From Pseudomonas parasichuanensis (GTDB lineage Bacteria > Pseudomonadota > Gammaproteobacteria > Pseudomonadales > Pseudomonadaceae), in assembly GCF_021601385.1 (NCBI RefSeq), contig NZ_BQHO01000029.1, positions 20,051 through 84,050 on the forward strand: DNA of 64,000 nt, given 5' to 3'. Position 1 is the stretch's first letter, and each line of letters opens with the position of its first letter. A model generated the notes under the pieces. That model saw only the letters and a program-made list of their open reading frames with translations. It was not told where the DNA came from and searched no databases. Of this stretch, positions 17,378 to 25,819 are shown one piece after another. The position numbers were made by a program, and so were the translations under genes.

Positions 17378-18516
17378 TGCTCCAGGCTGGACAGGATGCG
17401 CTGCGCGGCGCGCACGCGCTCCTCGTTGGGGTAGTTGCGGTTGGCAAGCAGCACGATGCCCATCTGCCTGGACGGCACGAAGGCGATGTAGGCGCCAAAG
17501 CCGCCGGTGGCGCCGGTCTTGTTGTACCAGGCTGCAGGTTCAGCAGGTTGTGCCGGGGTCAAGGCGCGGGTGGCCTGGGGCTCGCGGATCATCTTCGCGC
17601 CGTTGCCGGCCAGCAGGGTGTCGAGCGTGACCGGGTAGGGGTAGCGCTCCCAGCCCAGGCCCTGGGTCATCGCGCCGACCTGGAAGTAGCCGCCCTGGGT
17701 GATGGCGATGGCCTTGCGCAGGGCCGGGTCCAGCTCGGCGGGCTGCACCTGCAGTTGCACGTAGCGCAGCAGGTCGCTGGCACTGGTCTTGATGCCGTAG
17801 GCCTCGTCTGCATAAGGGCCCGGGTTTACCCGCACGGGGTTGTCGGCGGCATCGTAGCCCTGGGCGTAGAGCCCGCGCTCCTTGGCCGGGACCTCAAGAT
17901 AGGTGTGCGTAAGGCCCAGGCGTGGCAGCAGGCCCTGGGTCATCAGCTCGGCGAACGGGCGCTGCTGCGAGCGGGCGGCGAGGTCACCGAACAGGCCCAG
18001 GCTGGGGTTCGAATAGCAGCGCTGGGTGCCGTGCTCGGCAACGCGCTTCCAGTTTTGCAACCAGGCCAGGGTTTGTTCGGGCGTTTGCACCTCGTCCGGG
18101 AACTGCAGCGGCAGGCAGTCGCCGCTGTAGGCGCCCAGCTCCAGCACGCTGGCACTGCCGATCGGGGCCTTGGCCAGGGCCGGCTGGTAGCGGCTGGCTG
18201 GGGCATAGAGGTCGAGCTTGCCTTCGGCGCTGGCCAGGGCGGCGAGGGTGGCGGTGAAGGTCTTGCTCAGCGAACCGACCTCGAACAGGGTGTCGCGGGT
18301 CACGGCTTGTTTATCGTGCTTGTTGGCCCAGCCATAGTTGAAGTAATGCGACTGGCCGTTGGCGTAGACGGCCACGGCCATGCCGGCTATGCCTTGTTCG
18401 CGCATCAGCGGCTGGATGATGCCATCGACCTGGCTTTGCAGGTCATCGGCCAGCAGTGGCGGTGCCACGAAAGCCAAGGCGGCAGTAAGCAGTGCGCGGT
18501 GGGTGCGGATCATCAA
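17374..18516 (-). CDS. ampC: Class C beta-lactamase
   Basis: A 380-residue periplasmic serine hydrolase with all three catalytic elements in register: Ser82-Leu-Ser-Lys85 (nucleophile motif), Tyr168-Ser-Asn170 and Lys333-Thr-Gly335. A signal peptide covers about the first 23 residues, ending [13 protein letters not shown] and [17 protein letters not shown] are typical of AmpC enzymes, which hydrolyse cephalosporins. No divergent ampR LysR gene is present, unlike in P. aeruginosa, so induction by that route cannot be local. Residue Cys134 in [10 protein letters not shown] occupies a position that is usually Gly. GST is coupled downstream. Confidence 0.93.
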   Translation of the reverse strand: MMIRTHRALLTAALAFVAPPLLADDLQSQVDGIIQPLMREQGIAGMAVAVYANGQSHYFNYGWANKHDKQAVTRDTLFEVGSLSKTFTATLAALASAEGKLDLYAPASRYQPALAKAPIGSASVLELGAYSGDCLPLQFPDEVQTPEQTLAWLQNWKRVAEHGTQRCYSNPSLGLFGDLAARSQQRPFAELMTQGLLPRLGLTHTYLEVPAKERGLYAQGYDAADNPVRVNPGPYADEAYGIKTSASDLLRYVQLQVQPAELDPALRKAIAITQGGYFQVGAMTQGLGWERYPYPVTLDTLLAGNGAKMIREPQATRALTPAQPAEPAAWYNKTGATGGFGAYIAFVPSRQMGIVLLANRNYPNEERVRAAQRILSSLEQ

Positions 18517-18645
18517 AAGGGGCTGTCCTTGTCAGGGCGGGGTGGTGGTGTCCGTTGCGCGACACTGGCAGGGGTTCCAGCGTTAGCGGCGCAAGGCCCG
18601 AAACCTTATCGTCTGGCCTTGCACAATGACAAGACGGAACCTGTG

Positions 18646-19635
18646 ATGAAGTATTTGCGCATGCTGTTCGACAATTTCACCCTGGCCTTGCTCGGGGTGG
18701 TGTTCCTGGCCACCGTGCTGCCCTGTTCCGGCGAGGGCGCGCTGATGTTCGGCTGGCTGACCAACCTGGCCATCGGCCTGCTGTTCTTCCTGCATGGCGC
18801 CAAACTGTCGCGGGAAGCGATCATCGCCGGGGCCGGCCACTGGCGCCTGCACCTGCTGGTGTTCTCCTGCACCTTCGTGCTTTTCCCACTGCTGGGCATG
18901 GCCTTCAAGCCGCTGTTCGTACCGCTGGTGGGCAACGAGCTGTACCTGGGCGTGCTGTACCTGTGTGCTTTGCCGGCCACTGTGCAGTCGGCCATCGCCT
19001 TCACCTCGCTGGCCCGTGGCAACGTACCGGCGGCGATCTGCAGCGCGGCGGCATCGAGCCTGCTGGGCATCTTCCTTACGCCGCTGCTGGTGATGATGCT
19101 GCTCGGTGCCTCCGGTGATACCGGCTCGGGGCTGGACGCGGTGCTGAAAATCACCCTGCAACTGCTGGTGCCGTTCGTGGCCGGGCAGATTGCGCGGCGC
19201 TGGATCGGTGACTGGGTCAAGCGCAATGCGCGCTGGCTGAAGCTGGTCGACCAGGGCTCGATCCTGCTGGTGGTCTACACCGCCTTCAGCGAAGCGGTGG
19301 TCACAGGCCTGTGGCACACCGTGTCGCCACAACACCTGGCCGGGCTGTTTGCCGTGTGCGGGATCCTGCTGGCGGTGGTGCTGTTGGGCACCCGCGTGCT
19401 CGGGCGAGTGCTGGGGTTCAGTGTGGAAGACCGCATCACCATCCTGTTTGCCGGCTCCAAGAAGAGCCTGGCCACCGGCGTGCCGATGGCCCAGGTGCTG
19501 TTCGTAGGCAGTGGTATCGGGGCGATGATCCTGCCATTGATGTTGTTCCACCAGATCCAACTGATGGTTTGCGCGGTGCTGGCGCAGCGTTATGCCGCGC
19601 GGGAAACCGCAAGTGAGGCGGCGACGGCAGGCTAG
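18646..19635 (+). CDS. Bile acid:sodium symporter-like membrane protein
   Basis: A 329-residue carrier with about ten membrane segments. It matches the SBF-like (PF13593) subfamily by FFLHGAKLSREAI in segment 2, LYLCALPATVQSAIAFTSLARGN with the crossing helix, and the late motif FAGSKKSLATGVPMA. ATG at 18646 is chosen because the sequence immediately becomes a membrane segment; the reading frame stays open far upstream only as antisense of ampC. It overlaps the tail of the TetR gene by four bases. Substrate unknown; this subfamily has been linked to organic anion export or uptake. Confidence 0.83.
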   Translation: MKYLRMLFDNFTLALLGVVFLATVLPCSGEGALMFGWLTNLAIGLLFFLHGAKLSREAIIAGAGHWRLHLLVFSCTFVLFPLLGMAFKPLFVPLVGNELYLGVLYLCALPATVQSAIAFTSLARGNVPAAICSAAASSLLGIFLTPLLVMMLLGASGDTGSGLDAVLKITLQLLVPFVAGQIARRWIGDWVKRNARWLKLVDQGSILLVVYTAFSEAVVTGLWHTVSPQHLAGLFAVCGILLAVVLLGTRVLGRVLGFSVEDRITILFAGSKKSLATGVPMAQVLFVGSGIGAMILPLMLFHQIQLMVCAVLAQRYAARETASEAATAG

Positions 19636-20219
19636 CCGAGCGTGCGCTCGATGCCGCCCAGCACCAGGCTTTCCATCAGCGCCAGCCCCTGCGCTTCGCC
19701 CAGGTCGCGCTCGCGCAGCCAGCCTGGCAGCTGGTTGAGCAGGGTCGCCAGCACATGCCCGGTGGCGGCCAGGGCGGCGCCATCGAGCCGTGCCTGCGGG
19801 GCGATCAGGCGCAGCAGGCCGGCTTCATAGCGCTCGCGTAAGCACAGCAGGCGCGCCTGCTGTGCTTCGCTTAGGCAGCAGAAGTCGCGCTCGGCCAGGC
19901 GGAACTGCAACGGCCGTTCGCCATGCAGATGCCAGTGTGCGGCAATCAGGCAAGCCAGCACCGGCTTGCCCTTGGCCAGGGCCCTGCGGCCTTGGTCGAG
20001 GGTGGCCTGGAGCTCTTCGTAGAGCTCCTCGATCAGGTCGTAGAGCAGGTCCTGCTTGCTGGGGAAATGGTGGTACAGCGAACCCGCGGTCAGGCCTACG
20101 TGCGCCGCCAGCTCACGCATGCTGACCTGGCCGAAGCCCTTTTCAGCGAACAGCGCCATGGCCCTGTCACGCCGCTCTTCGAAGTTGGCACAGCGCATCG
20201 CCGCGTTGACCGGGGGCAT
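19632..20219 (-). CDS. TetR/AcrR-family transcriptional regulator
   Basis: A 195-residue repressor. The N-terminal helix-turn-helix is clear (about 12-58: RRDRAMALFAEKGF then MRELAAHVGLTAGSLYHHF and SKQDLLYDLIEEL). The C-terminal ligand-binding domain is Leu/Arg-rich. It is the last gene behind thiolase and dehydrogenase genes, with ten bases between, so it probably regulates that operon in response to an acyl-CoA. The start MPPVNAAMR is chosen because the longer form would overlap the upstream gene extensively. Confidence 0.88.
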   Translation of the reverse strand: MPPVNAAMRCANFEERRDRAMALFAEKGFGQVSMRELAAHVGLTAGSLYHHFPSKQDLLYDLIEELYEELQATLDQGRRALAKGKPVLACLIAAHWHLHGERPLQFRLAERDFCCLSEAQQARLLCLRERYEAGLLRLIAPQARLDGAALAATGHVLATLLNQLPGWLRERDLGEAQGLALMESLVLGGIERTLG

Positions 20220-20229
20220 GGCGCGCTCC

Positions 20230-21078
20230 TTAGTAGGTGAAGAAGCCGCGGCCGCTCTTGCGCCCCAGGTAGCCGGCGGCAACCATCTCCTTGAGCAGCG
20301 GGGCAGGGCGGTACTTGCTGTCATTGAAGCCCTCGTGGAAGGCCTCCATGATCGCCAGCAAGGTGTCCAGGCCCACCAGGTCGGCCAGGGCCAACGGGCC
20401 GATCGGCTGGTTGCAGCCCAGGCGCATGCCGGTGTCGATGTCCTCGGCACTGGCCAGGCCTTCCTGGCGCACGAAGATCGCCTCGTTGATCATCGGCACC
20501 AGGATGCGGTTGACCACGAAGCCCGGGCGATTGCCGGCGGTGATCGGGGTCTTGCCAAGCTTCTCGGTGACCAACAGCGCCTGGGCGTAGGTGCTGTCGC
20601 TGGTCTGCAGGCCACGGATGATCTCGACCAGGGCCATCATCGGCACCGGGTTGAAGAAGTGCACGCCGATGAAGCGCTCGGGGTGCTCGATGCTGGCGGC
20701 CAGTTGGGTGACCGACAGTGACGAGGTGTTGGTGGCGATCAGGCAGTCGCTGCCGACGTTGGCCGCCACCTGCTGCAGGATGCGTTGCTTGAGTTGCAGG
20801 TTCTCGGTGGCTGCCTCGATCACCAGCTGCGCGCTGGCCAGCTGGGCGTAGTCGGTGCTGGTGCGGATGCGGGTTTTCGCCGCCGCTGCTGTGTCCGCAT
20901 CCAGGGTGCCCTTGTTGACCTGGCGCTCGAGGTTCTTGCCCAGGGTGGCCACGCCACGCTCCAGCGCGGCGTCGGACACGTCCACCAGCAGCACCTGGTA
21001 GCCGGCCACCGCGCACACCTGCGCGATGCCGTTGCCCATGGTGCCGGCGCCGATCACGGCGATCTGTTCGATAGTCAT
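20230..21078 (-). CDS. hbd: 3-hydroxybutyryl-CoA dehydrogenase
   Basis: A 282-residue NAD-dependent enzyme oxidising 3-hydroxyacyl-CoA to 3-ketoacyl-CoA, or the reverse. IAVIGAGTMGNGIAQVCA is the dinucleotide-binding motif and VHFFNPVPMMALVEII carries the catalytic His and the Asn/Pro loop; PGFVVNRILVPMINEA marks the start of the C-terminal dimer domain. Standard length for the single-domain (Hbd/PaaH) type. It lies 12 bases after the thiolase stop, so the pair carries out the last two steps of short-chain beta-oxidation or the reverse route. The symbol reflects the enzyme class. Confidence 0.9.
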   Translation of the reverse strand: MTIEQIAVIGAGTMGNGIAQVCAVAGYQVLLVDVSDAALERGVATLGKNLERQVNKGTLDADTAAAAKTRIRTSTDYAQLASAQLVIEAATENLQLKQRILQQVAANVGSDCLIATNTSSLSVTQLAASIEHPERFIGVHFFNPVPMMALVEIIRGLQTSDSTYAQALLVTEKLGKTPITAGNRPGFVVNRILVPMINEAIFVRQEGLASAEDIDTGMRLGCNQPIGPLALADLVGLDTLLAIMEAFHEGFNDSKYRPAPLLKEMVAAGYLGRKSGRGFFTY

Positions 21079-21090
21079 GTTGCCGGTTCC

Positions 21091-22275
21091 TTACACGCGT
21101 TCGAAGACGACGGCGATACCCTGGCCGCCGCCGATGCACATGGTGGCCAGGGCGTAACGGCCCTGCACACGCTGCAGTTCATGGATCGCCTTGGTGGCGA
21201 TGATCGCGCCGGTGGCACCCACCGGGTGGCCCAGGGAGATGCCCGAACCGTTGGGGTTGACCTTTTCCGGGTCGAAGCCCAGGGCGCGGGACACGGCGCA
21301 GGCCTGGGAAGCGAAGGCTTCGTTGGACTCGATCACATCCAGGTCGGACACCTTGAGGCCGGCCTTTTCCAGCACTTTTTTGGTCGCCGGGATCGGGCCC
21401 AGGCCCATCAATTCAGGCTCGACGCCGGCATGGGCATAAGCCACCAGGCGAGCCAACGGCTTGAGGCCCAGGCGCTGCACGGCGTCACCGGTGGCCAGCA
21501 CCAGGGCGGCGGCACCATCGTTGATGCTGCTGGCGTTGCCGGCGGTGACGCTGCCGTCCTTCTTGAACGCAGGCTTCATGCCGGCCAGTTGCTCGGCGGA
21601 CGCTTCGCCACGCACGTTCTCGTCGACGCTGAACTGCACGCTGCCTTTGCGGGTCTTGATCTCGATCGGCACGATCTGGCTGTCGAAGCGGCCTTCGGCA
21701 ATGGCGCGGGCGGCGCGGCGCTGGCTGGTCAGGGCCACTTCGTCCTGCATTTCGCGGGTGATGCCGTGGGCGGCCGCGACGTTCTCGGCGGTGATGCCCA
21801 TGTGGAAGTGCTCGAACGGGTCCTGCAGGATGCCAACCATGTAGTCGATACCCTGCAAGTCACCCATGCGCGCGCCCCAGCGGGCTTGTGGCAGCAGGTA
21901 CGGGCCGCGGCTCATGGATTCGGCGCCGGCGGCCAGGGCGATGTCGCTTTCACCCAGCAACAGGCCCTGGGCGGCCGAGACGATGGCCTGCAGGCCCGAG
22001 CCGCACAGGCGGTTGACGTTGAAGGCGGGGGTTTCCTTGGGCACGCCGGCATTCATCGAGGCCAGGCGGCTCAGGTAGGCGTCGCGGGGTTCGGTGGGGA
22101 TCACGGTGCCCATCACCACGTGGCCGATCTGCTCGGCGCTCACACCCGAGCGCTCGATGGCGGCGCGGGTGACCTGGGTGGCCAGGTCGGCCAGCGGCAG
22201 GTCCTTGAGCGAACCGCCAAAACTGCCGATGGCCGAACGCACTGCGCTGACGACGTAGATTTCTGTGCTGCTCAT
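21091..22275 (-). CDS. bktB: Acetyl-CoA C-acyltransferase (thiolase)
   Basis: A 394-residue thiolase. Cys91 in NRLCGSGLQAI is the acyl-accepting nucleophile, the His of SLGHPVGATGA and Cys380 of MCIGGGQGIA complete the active site, all present. Degradative thiolases release acetyl-CoA from 3-ketoacyl-CoA; biosynthetic ones condense two acetyl-CoA. It is first in an operon with a hydroxyacyl-CoA dehydrogenase and a TetR regulator, the same gene content as the bktB-hbd region I recall from P. putida KT2440. The divergent AraC gene is a likely activator. Substrate chain length cannot be told from sequence. Confidence 0.9.
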   Translation of the reverse strand: MSSTEIYVVSAVRSAIGSFGGSLKDLPLADLATQVTRAAIERSGVSAEQIGHVVMGTVIPTEPRDAYLSRLASMNAGVPKETPAFNVNRLCGSGLQAIVSAAQGLLLGESDIALAAGAESMSRGPYLLPQARWGARMGDLQGIDYMVGILQDPFEHFHMGITAENVAAAHGITREMQDEVALTSQRRAARAIAEGRFDSQIVPIEIKTRKGSVQFSVDENVRGEASAEQLAGMKPAFKKDGSVTAGNASSINDGAAALVLATGDAVQRLGLKPLARLVAYAHAGVEPELMGLGPIPATKKVLEKAGLKVSDLDVIESNEAFASQACAVSRALGFDPEKVNPNGSGISLGHPVGATGAIIATKAIHELQRVQGRYALATMCIGGGQGIAVVFERV

Positions 22276-22454
22276 AAAGGCTCCGTTTGCAAAGACATGG
22301 CGGGGCGGGGGCCGGCTCTGCGAGAATGGCGCCGCCTTGGGGTATTTACGAAAAGTGAATCGAGTCTAGGCAAAGGTCGGCAGGCGGCCTATGCCGGATC
22401 TGTTCAGTCAACCTGGCATTTTTTGCCACTCAGCATAGACAGCGAACATTAGCC

Positions 22455-23465
22455 ATGCGCGATAGCGATACGGTCGCGGTGTACTTTCTCAACGCCATGC
22501 TCCACGCCTTGCGAGAGCGCCCGCAGGCGCGTGATGCCCACCTGCGCGCGGTAGGCATCGAACCGGCTTTATTGGCGCAGCCCCAGGCCCGGGTACCGGC
22601 CAAGGCCTTCGCCCAGTTGTGGCTGGCGCTGATCGACGAGCTCGACGATGAGTTCTTTCATCTCGACAGCCACGGTATGCCACTGGGCAGCTTCGCCCTG
22701 ATCTGCCGGGGGTTGATCCAGGAGCCCAACCTGGACAAGGCCTTGCGTCAGTGCCTGGGCAGTTTCGCGCTGTTTTTGCGTGACCTGCGCGGTACTGTCA
22801 CGGTGCGCGGCGCGCGTGCGGTGATCAGCGTGCAGTCGAGCATCGAGGACCCGCTGACCCGGGTTTATGCCGAGGAAACCTACCTGGTGCTGGTGGTCGG
22901 GCTGATGTGCTGGCTGGCCGGGCGACGCATTGCCATCGACCGTACCGAGCTTGCGCTGCCGCGCCCGGCCCAGGAAGACGACGCCTTGCTGTGGGGGCCT
23001 GACCTGCGCCTGGGCAGTGGCCGCACCGAGGTGGAGTTCGACAGCGCCTGGCTGCGCTTGCCGGTGATGCAGGATCTGCCGGCCCTGAAGACCTTCCTGC
23101 GCAGTGCGCCCCAGGGGCTGGTGATCCGCTTTCGCAATCAGAACGGCCTGGTGGCGGAGGTGTATCGGCACCTGCGTGCCCGCCACTATGGGCAGTGGCC
23201 AACGCTCAATGCCATGGCCGAGCGGCAACGGCTCAGTGCCAGCACCTTGCGCCGCCAATTGGAGCGCGAAGGGCGCTCGTACCAGCAGATCAAGGATGAG
23301 GTGCGCCGGGCGATGGCCTTCGAACTGCTGCGTGAAGGTTGCCTGAGCATTGCCGAGGTTGCCGAGCAGACCGGCTTTCAGGAGCCCAGCGCGTTTCATC
23401 GGGCGTTCAAGAAGTGGACCGGGCAGAGCCCGGGTAGTTATCGGGCCAGGCTCAGGGTGGTCTAG
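22455..23465 (+). CDS. AraC-family regulator with Arabinose_bd-type N-terminus
   Basis: A 336-residue regulator. The N-terminal 200 residues match the OruR/ArgR-like ligand domain of this subgroup (LDDEFFHLDSHGMPLGSFAL). The C-terminal 100 residues contain two helix-turn-helix units: LNAMAERQRLSASTLRRQL and LSIAEVAEQTGFQEPSAFHRAFKKW, ending TGQSPGSYR. It is divergent from the thiolase operon across a 179-base region, which suggests it activates that operon in response to a short fatty or hydroxy acid. Confidence 0.9.
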   Translation: MRDSDTVAVYFLNAMLHALRERPQARDAHLRAVGIEPALLAQPQARVPAKAFAQLWLALIDELDDEFFHLDSHGMPLGSFALICRGLIQEPNLDKALRQCLGSFALFLRDLRGTVTVRGARAVISVQSSIEDPLTRVYAEETYLVLVVGLMCWLAGRRIAIDRTELALPRPAQEDDALLWGPDLRLGSGRTEVEFDSAWLRLPVMQDLPALKTFLRSAPQGLVIRFRNQNGLVAEVYRHLRARHYGQWPTLNAMAERQRLSASTLRRQLEREGRSYQQIKDEVRRAMAFELLREGCLSIAEVAEQTGFQEPSAFHRAFKKWTGQSPGSYRARLRVV

Positions 23466-23502
23466 AGCCAACCCTGTCGAACTGTGACATTTATGTGCTC
23501 AT

Positions 23503-23521
23503 GGGGCCGCTGCGCGGCCCC
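23503..23521. terminator. Hairpin between convergent genes
   Basis: GGGGCCGC and GCGGCCCC form an eight-base stem with loop TGC, 37 bases past the araC stop, followed by AATTT. A terminator is likely for the rightward gene, but the T-run is short. Confidence 0.45.
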
Positions 23522-23537
23522 AATTTGCGCCCAAGCC

Positions 23538-23975
23538 TTAGGCCGGCACCATCGCAAAGCCCACGCCAAAGCGGTTCCAGGCATTGATGGTGGCGATGGC
23601 CAGGGTCAGGTTCGCCACTTCCTTGGGCTCGAAGTGTTCCTGCAGTGCCAGGTATTCATCCTGCGGCGCACCATGCTCGGGCAGGCGGGTCAGGCTCTCG
23701 ACCCAGGCCAGGGCAGCCCGCTCGCGGGGGGTGAAGTAGCGGGTTTCGCGCCACACGCTCAAGGTCTGCAGGCGGGCCTCGGTTTCGCCGGCCTTGCGTG
23801 CATCGTTGGCGTGCAGGTTGACGCAGTAGGCGCAGCCGTTGATCTGCGAGGCGCGCAGGCGGATCAGTTCGAGCAGCGAATGCTCCAGCCCCGATTGGAT
23901 CAGGGCCTGCTCGAGGCCGACCATGGCCTTGTAGGCTTCCGGGGCGGCTTTGGCCCATTCGATACGGTCGTGCAT
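23538..23975 (-). CDS. AhpD/carboxymuconolactone decarboxylase-like protein
   Basis: A 145-residue protein of the alkylhydroperoxidase AhpD core family. CAYCVNLH provides the redox CxxC followed by His three residues later, and ELIRLRASQINGC is the family lead-in; the helix ending EVANLTLAIATINAWNRFGV is also typical. These proteins reduce peroxides or act as antioxidant relay proteins. ATG at 23975 has a good GGAG site and gives the normal family length; the longer frame upstream lacks one. Confidence 0.87.
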   Translation of the reverse strand: MHDRIEWAKAAPEAYKAMVGLEQALIQSGLEHSLLELIRLRASQINGCAYCVNLHANDARKAGETEARLQTLSVWRETRYFTPRERAALAWVESLTRLPEHGAPQDEYLALQEHFEPKEVANLTLAIATINAWNRFGVGFAMVPA

Positions 23976-24170
23976 GGTGGATCTCCAGAGAGGTGATAAG
24001 GCGTGGTGCCACCTTAACGCCACCCGCCAGCGCGCCGAATAGCCAATCCCACGCTTTGCCAGGAGGCCAATCCGGCATTCGCCTGGCCACTGAGGTGCAT
24101 CCAATCTCTTCATTTCTACCGCTGTGGCCAAGCCGGGATAATGGCCGGGTCAATCCCGGAGTACCGATTC

Positions 24171-24629
24171 ATGTCCGCAGAACACTTCATGCGCGAGGCC
24201 CTCGACCTGGCCCGCGCCAATATCCAGGCCGGTGGCCGCCCGTTCGGTGCCGTGCTGGTGTACCAGGGCCAGGTGATCGCCCGCGCCGTCAACGAGATCC
24301 ACAGCACCCAGGACCCGACCAGCCACGCCGAGATGCAGGCTATCCGCCAGGCGGCCCAGGTGCTGGGCCGGGCACGCCTGGACGGGGCCGAGATCTACGC
24401 CAGCGGCCACCCGTGCCCGATGTGCCTGGCGGCCATGCACCTGTGCGGGATCGAACGCGCCTGGTTCGCCTATGGCAACGACGAGGGCGAGCCCTATGGC
24501 CTGTCCACCGCCGCGGTGTATGCGCAGATGGCCCGCCCGCCGCAGCAGCAAAGCTTGCCGCTGCGGCCGCTGAAGCCCGCTGGCGAAGCGGGCCTTTATG
24601 CCCAGTGGCAGCAGGCCAGCCAGGCATGA
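24171..24629 (+). CDS. Nucleoside/guanine deaminase-like enzyme
   Basis: A 152-residue zinc deaminase of the cytidine deaminase-like fold. His52-Ala-Glu54 (zinc ligand and proton shuttle) and Pro-Cys82-Pro-Met-Cys85 (zinc ligands) are intact, and RPFGAVLV with Asn41 shapes the base pocket. The arrangement and C-terminal tail resemble guanine deaminase of the GuaD type rather than the tRNA editor TadA. It overlaps the following transporter gene by four bases, so the pair may import and deaminate a purine or related base. Confidence 0.85.
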   Translation: MSAEHFMREALDLARANIQAGGRPFGAVLVYQGQVIARAVNEIHSTQDPTSHAEMQAIRQAAQVLGRARLDGAEIYASGHPCPMCLAAMHLCGIERAWFAYGNDEGEPYGLSTAAVYAQMARPPQQQSLPLRPLKPAGEAGLYAQWQQASQA

Positions 24630-25819
24630 GGAACGCACTGAACCTGTTGCTGGTGGTGTTGCTGGCGCTGAACCTGCGGCCGATCCTCACCAGCATCGGC
24701 CCACTGCTCGAGCCCATGCGCCAGACCACCGGCCTGGGCTACCAGCAGGCGGCATTGCTGACGGCATTGCCGGTGCTGTGCATGGGCCTGGTGCCGCTGC
24801 TGCAACCCTGGCTGCGGCGCTGGCTGAGCGAGCATGGCGGCATGCTCGCCGGGTTGTCGGCGATTGCCCTGGCCTGCCTGTGGCGCCTGCAACTGGGCAG
24901 CGCCTGGGCACTGATCGCCAGTGCGGTGGTCGCCGGGCTGGGGGTGGCGCTGGTGCAGGGCATGATGCCGGGGCTGGTCAATCGCTGGTTCCCAACGCGG
25001 TTGGCGGCGACTATGGGCTTGTATTCGGCAGCCCTGATGACTGGAGGTGGCTTGGCGGCGGTGCTGGGCCCCTCGATCACCGCGCACTTTGGCCATTGGC
25101 AAGTTGGGCTGGGCGTCTGGGCCTTGCCCGCGCTGCTGGCGGTGGTCGCCTGGATTGCCCTGCGGCCACGCCATGCCACCCCAACGCTGGCAGGCGCGGG
25201 TGGAGGGCACTGGTTTGGCAATCGCCGCGCGTGGCTGCTGGCGCTGTACTTTGGCCTGATCAACGGCGGCTACACCAGCATGGTGGCCTGGCTGCCGGCC
25301 TATCACCTGGAGCATGGCGGCACGGCCCAGGGCGGCGGTGAACTGGTGGGGTTGATGACCCTCTTCCAGGTAACGGGTGCACTTGGCTTGCCGCTGTTGC
25401 TGCGCCGCCTGGCGGATCGTCGGCCTGGCTTGTGGTTGGCGCTGCTGATCCAGCTGGGTGGCTTCCTCGGCTTGCTGCTGGCACCGGCCAGCGCCATGGG
25501 CCTGTGGGTGGCGATGATCGGCCTGGGCCTGGGCGCCTGCTTCAGCCTCAGCCTGACGCTGACCCTCGAACACCTGCGCACGCCGGCCGCAGCCGGCAGC
25601 CTGGCGGCCTTCGTCCAGGGGGTGGGCTTCATCGTCACTGGCATCGTGCCGTACATCACCGGCTGGCTGCGCGATGTCAGCGGCGACTTCCAGGCGTCCT
25701 GGACCCTGCTGACCTGCACCGTGCTGGCCATGCTGCTGGTCACCGCGCGCTTCGCCCCGGATGGCTATGCCCGGGCCATCGCCCGGCCAGGGCAGACGGG
25801 CGCTGCAGCGCTCAACTGA
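24626..25819 (+). CDS. CynX/NimT-family MFS transporter
   Basis: A 397-residue, 12-segment major facilitator. The N-terminal LLALNLRPILTSIGPLLEPM is the hallmark of the CynX/NimT (cyanate/nitroimidazole) subfamily, and GLYSAALMTGGGLAAVLGP lies at segment 5. The start overlaps the deaminase stop (ATGA). A function in moving a nitrogen-rich small molecule that the deaminase acts on is reasonable but unproven. Its 3' end overlaps the MocR gene by eight bases. Confidence 0.88.
   Translation: MRNALNLLLVVLLALNLRPILTSIGPLLEPMRQTTGLGYQQAALLTALPVLCMGLVPLLQPWLRRWLSEHGGMLAGLSAIALACLWRLQLGSAWALIASAVVAGLGVALVQGMMPGLVNRWFPTRLAATMGLYSAALMTGGGLAAVLGPSITAHFGHWQVGLGVWALPALLAVVAWIALRPRHATPTLAGAGGGHWFGNRRAWLLALYFGLINGGYTSMVAWLPAYHLEHGGTAQGGGELVGLMTLFQVTGALGLPLLLRRLADRRPGLWLALLIQLGGFLGLLLAPASAMGLWVAMIGLGLGACFSLSLTLTLEHLRTPAAAGSLAAFVQGVGFIVTGIVPYITGWLRDVSGDFQASWTLLTCTVLAMLLVTARFAPDGYARAIARPGQTGAAALN

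Noticed and set aside
17377-19635. Apparent 752-residue protein ending in a bile-acid-symporter domain
   Set aside because: Its first 420 codons are antisense to ampC. The symporter begins at the ATG at 18646.
19632-20450. Extended reading of the TetR regulator
   Set aside because: The extra N-terminal codons lie inside the 3' end of the hydroxyacyl-CoA dehydrogenase gene in another frame; the short form starts at the normal TetR N-terminus.
22409-22424. Sigma-54 promoter (TGGCATTTTTTGCC) before the araC/thiolase divergon
   Set aside because: The GG and GC elements are separated by eight bases instead of the ten required. It is more simply a small palindrome TGGCA/TGCCA.
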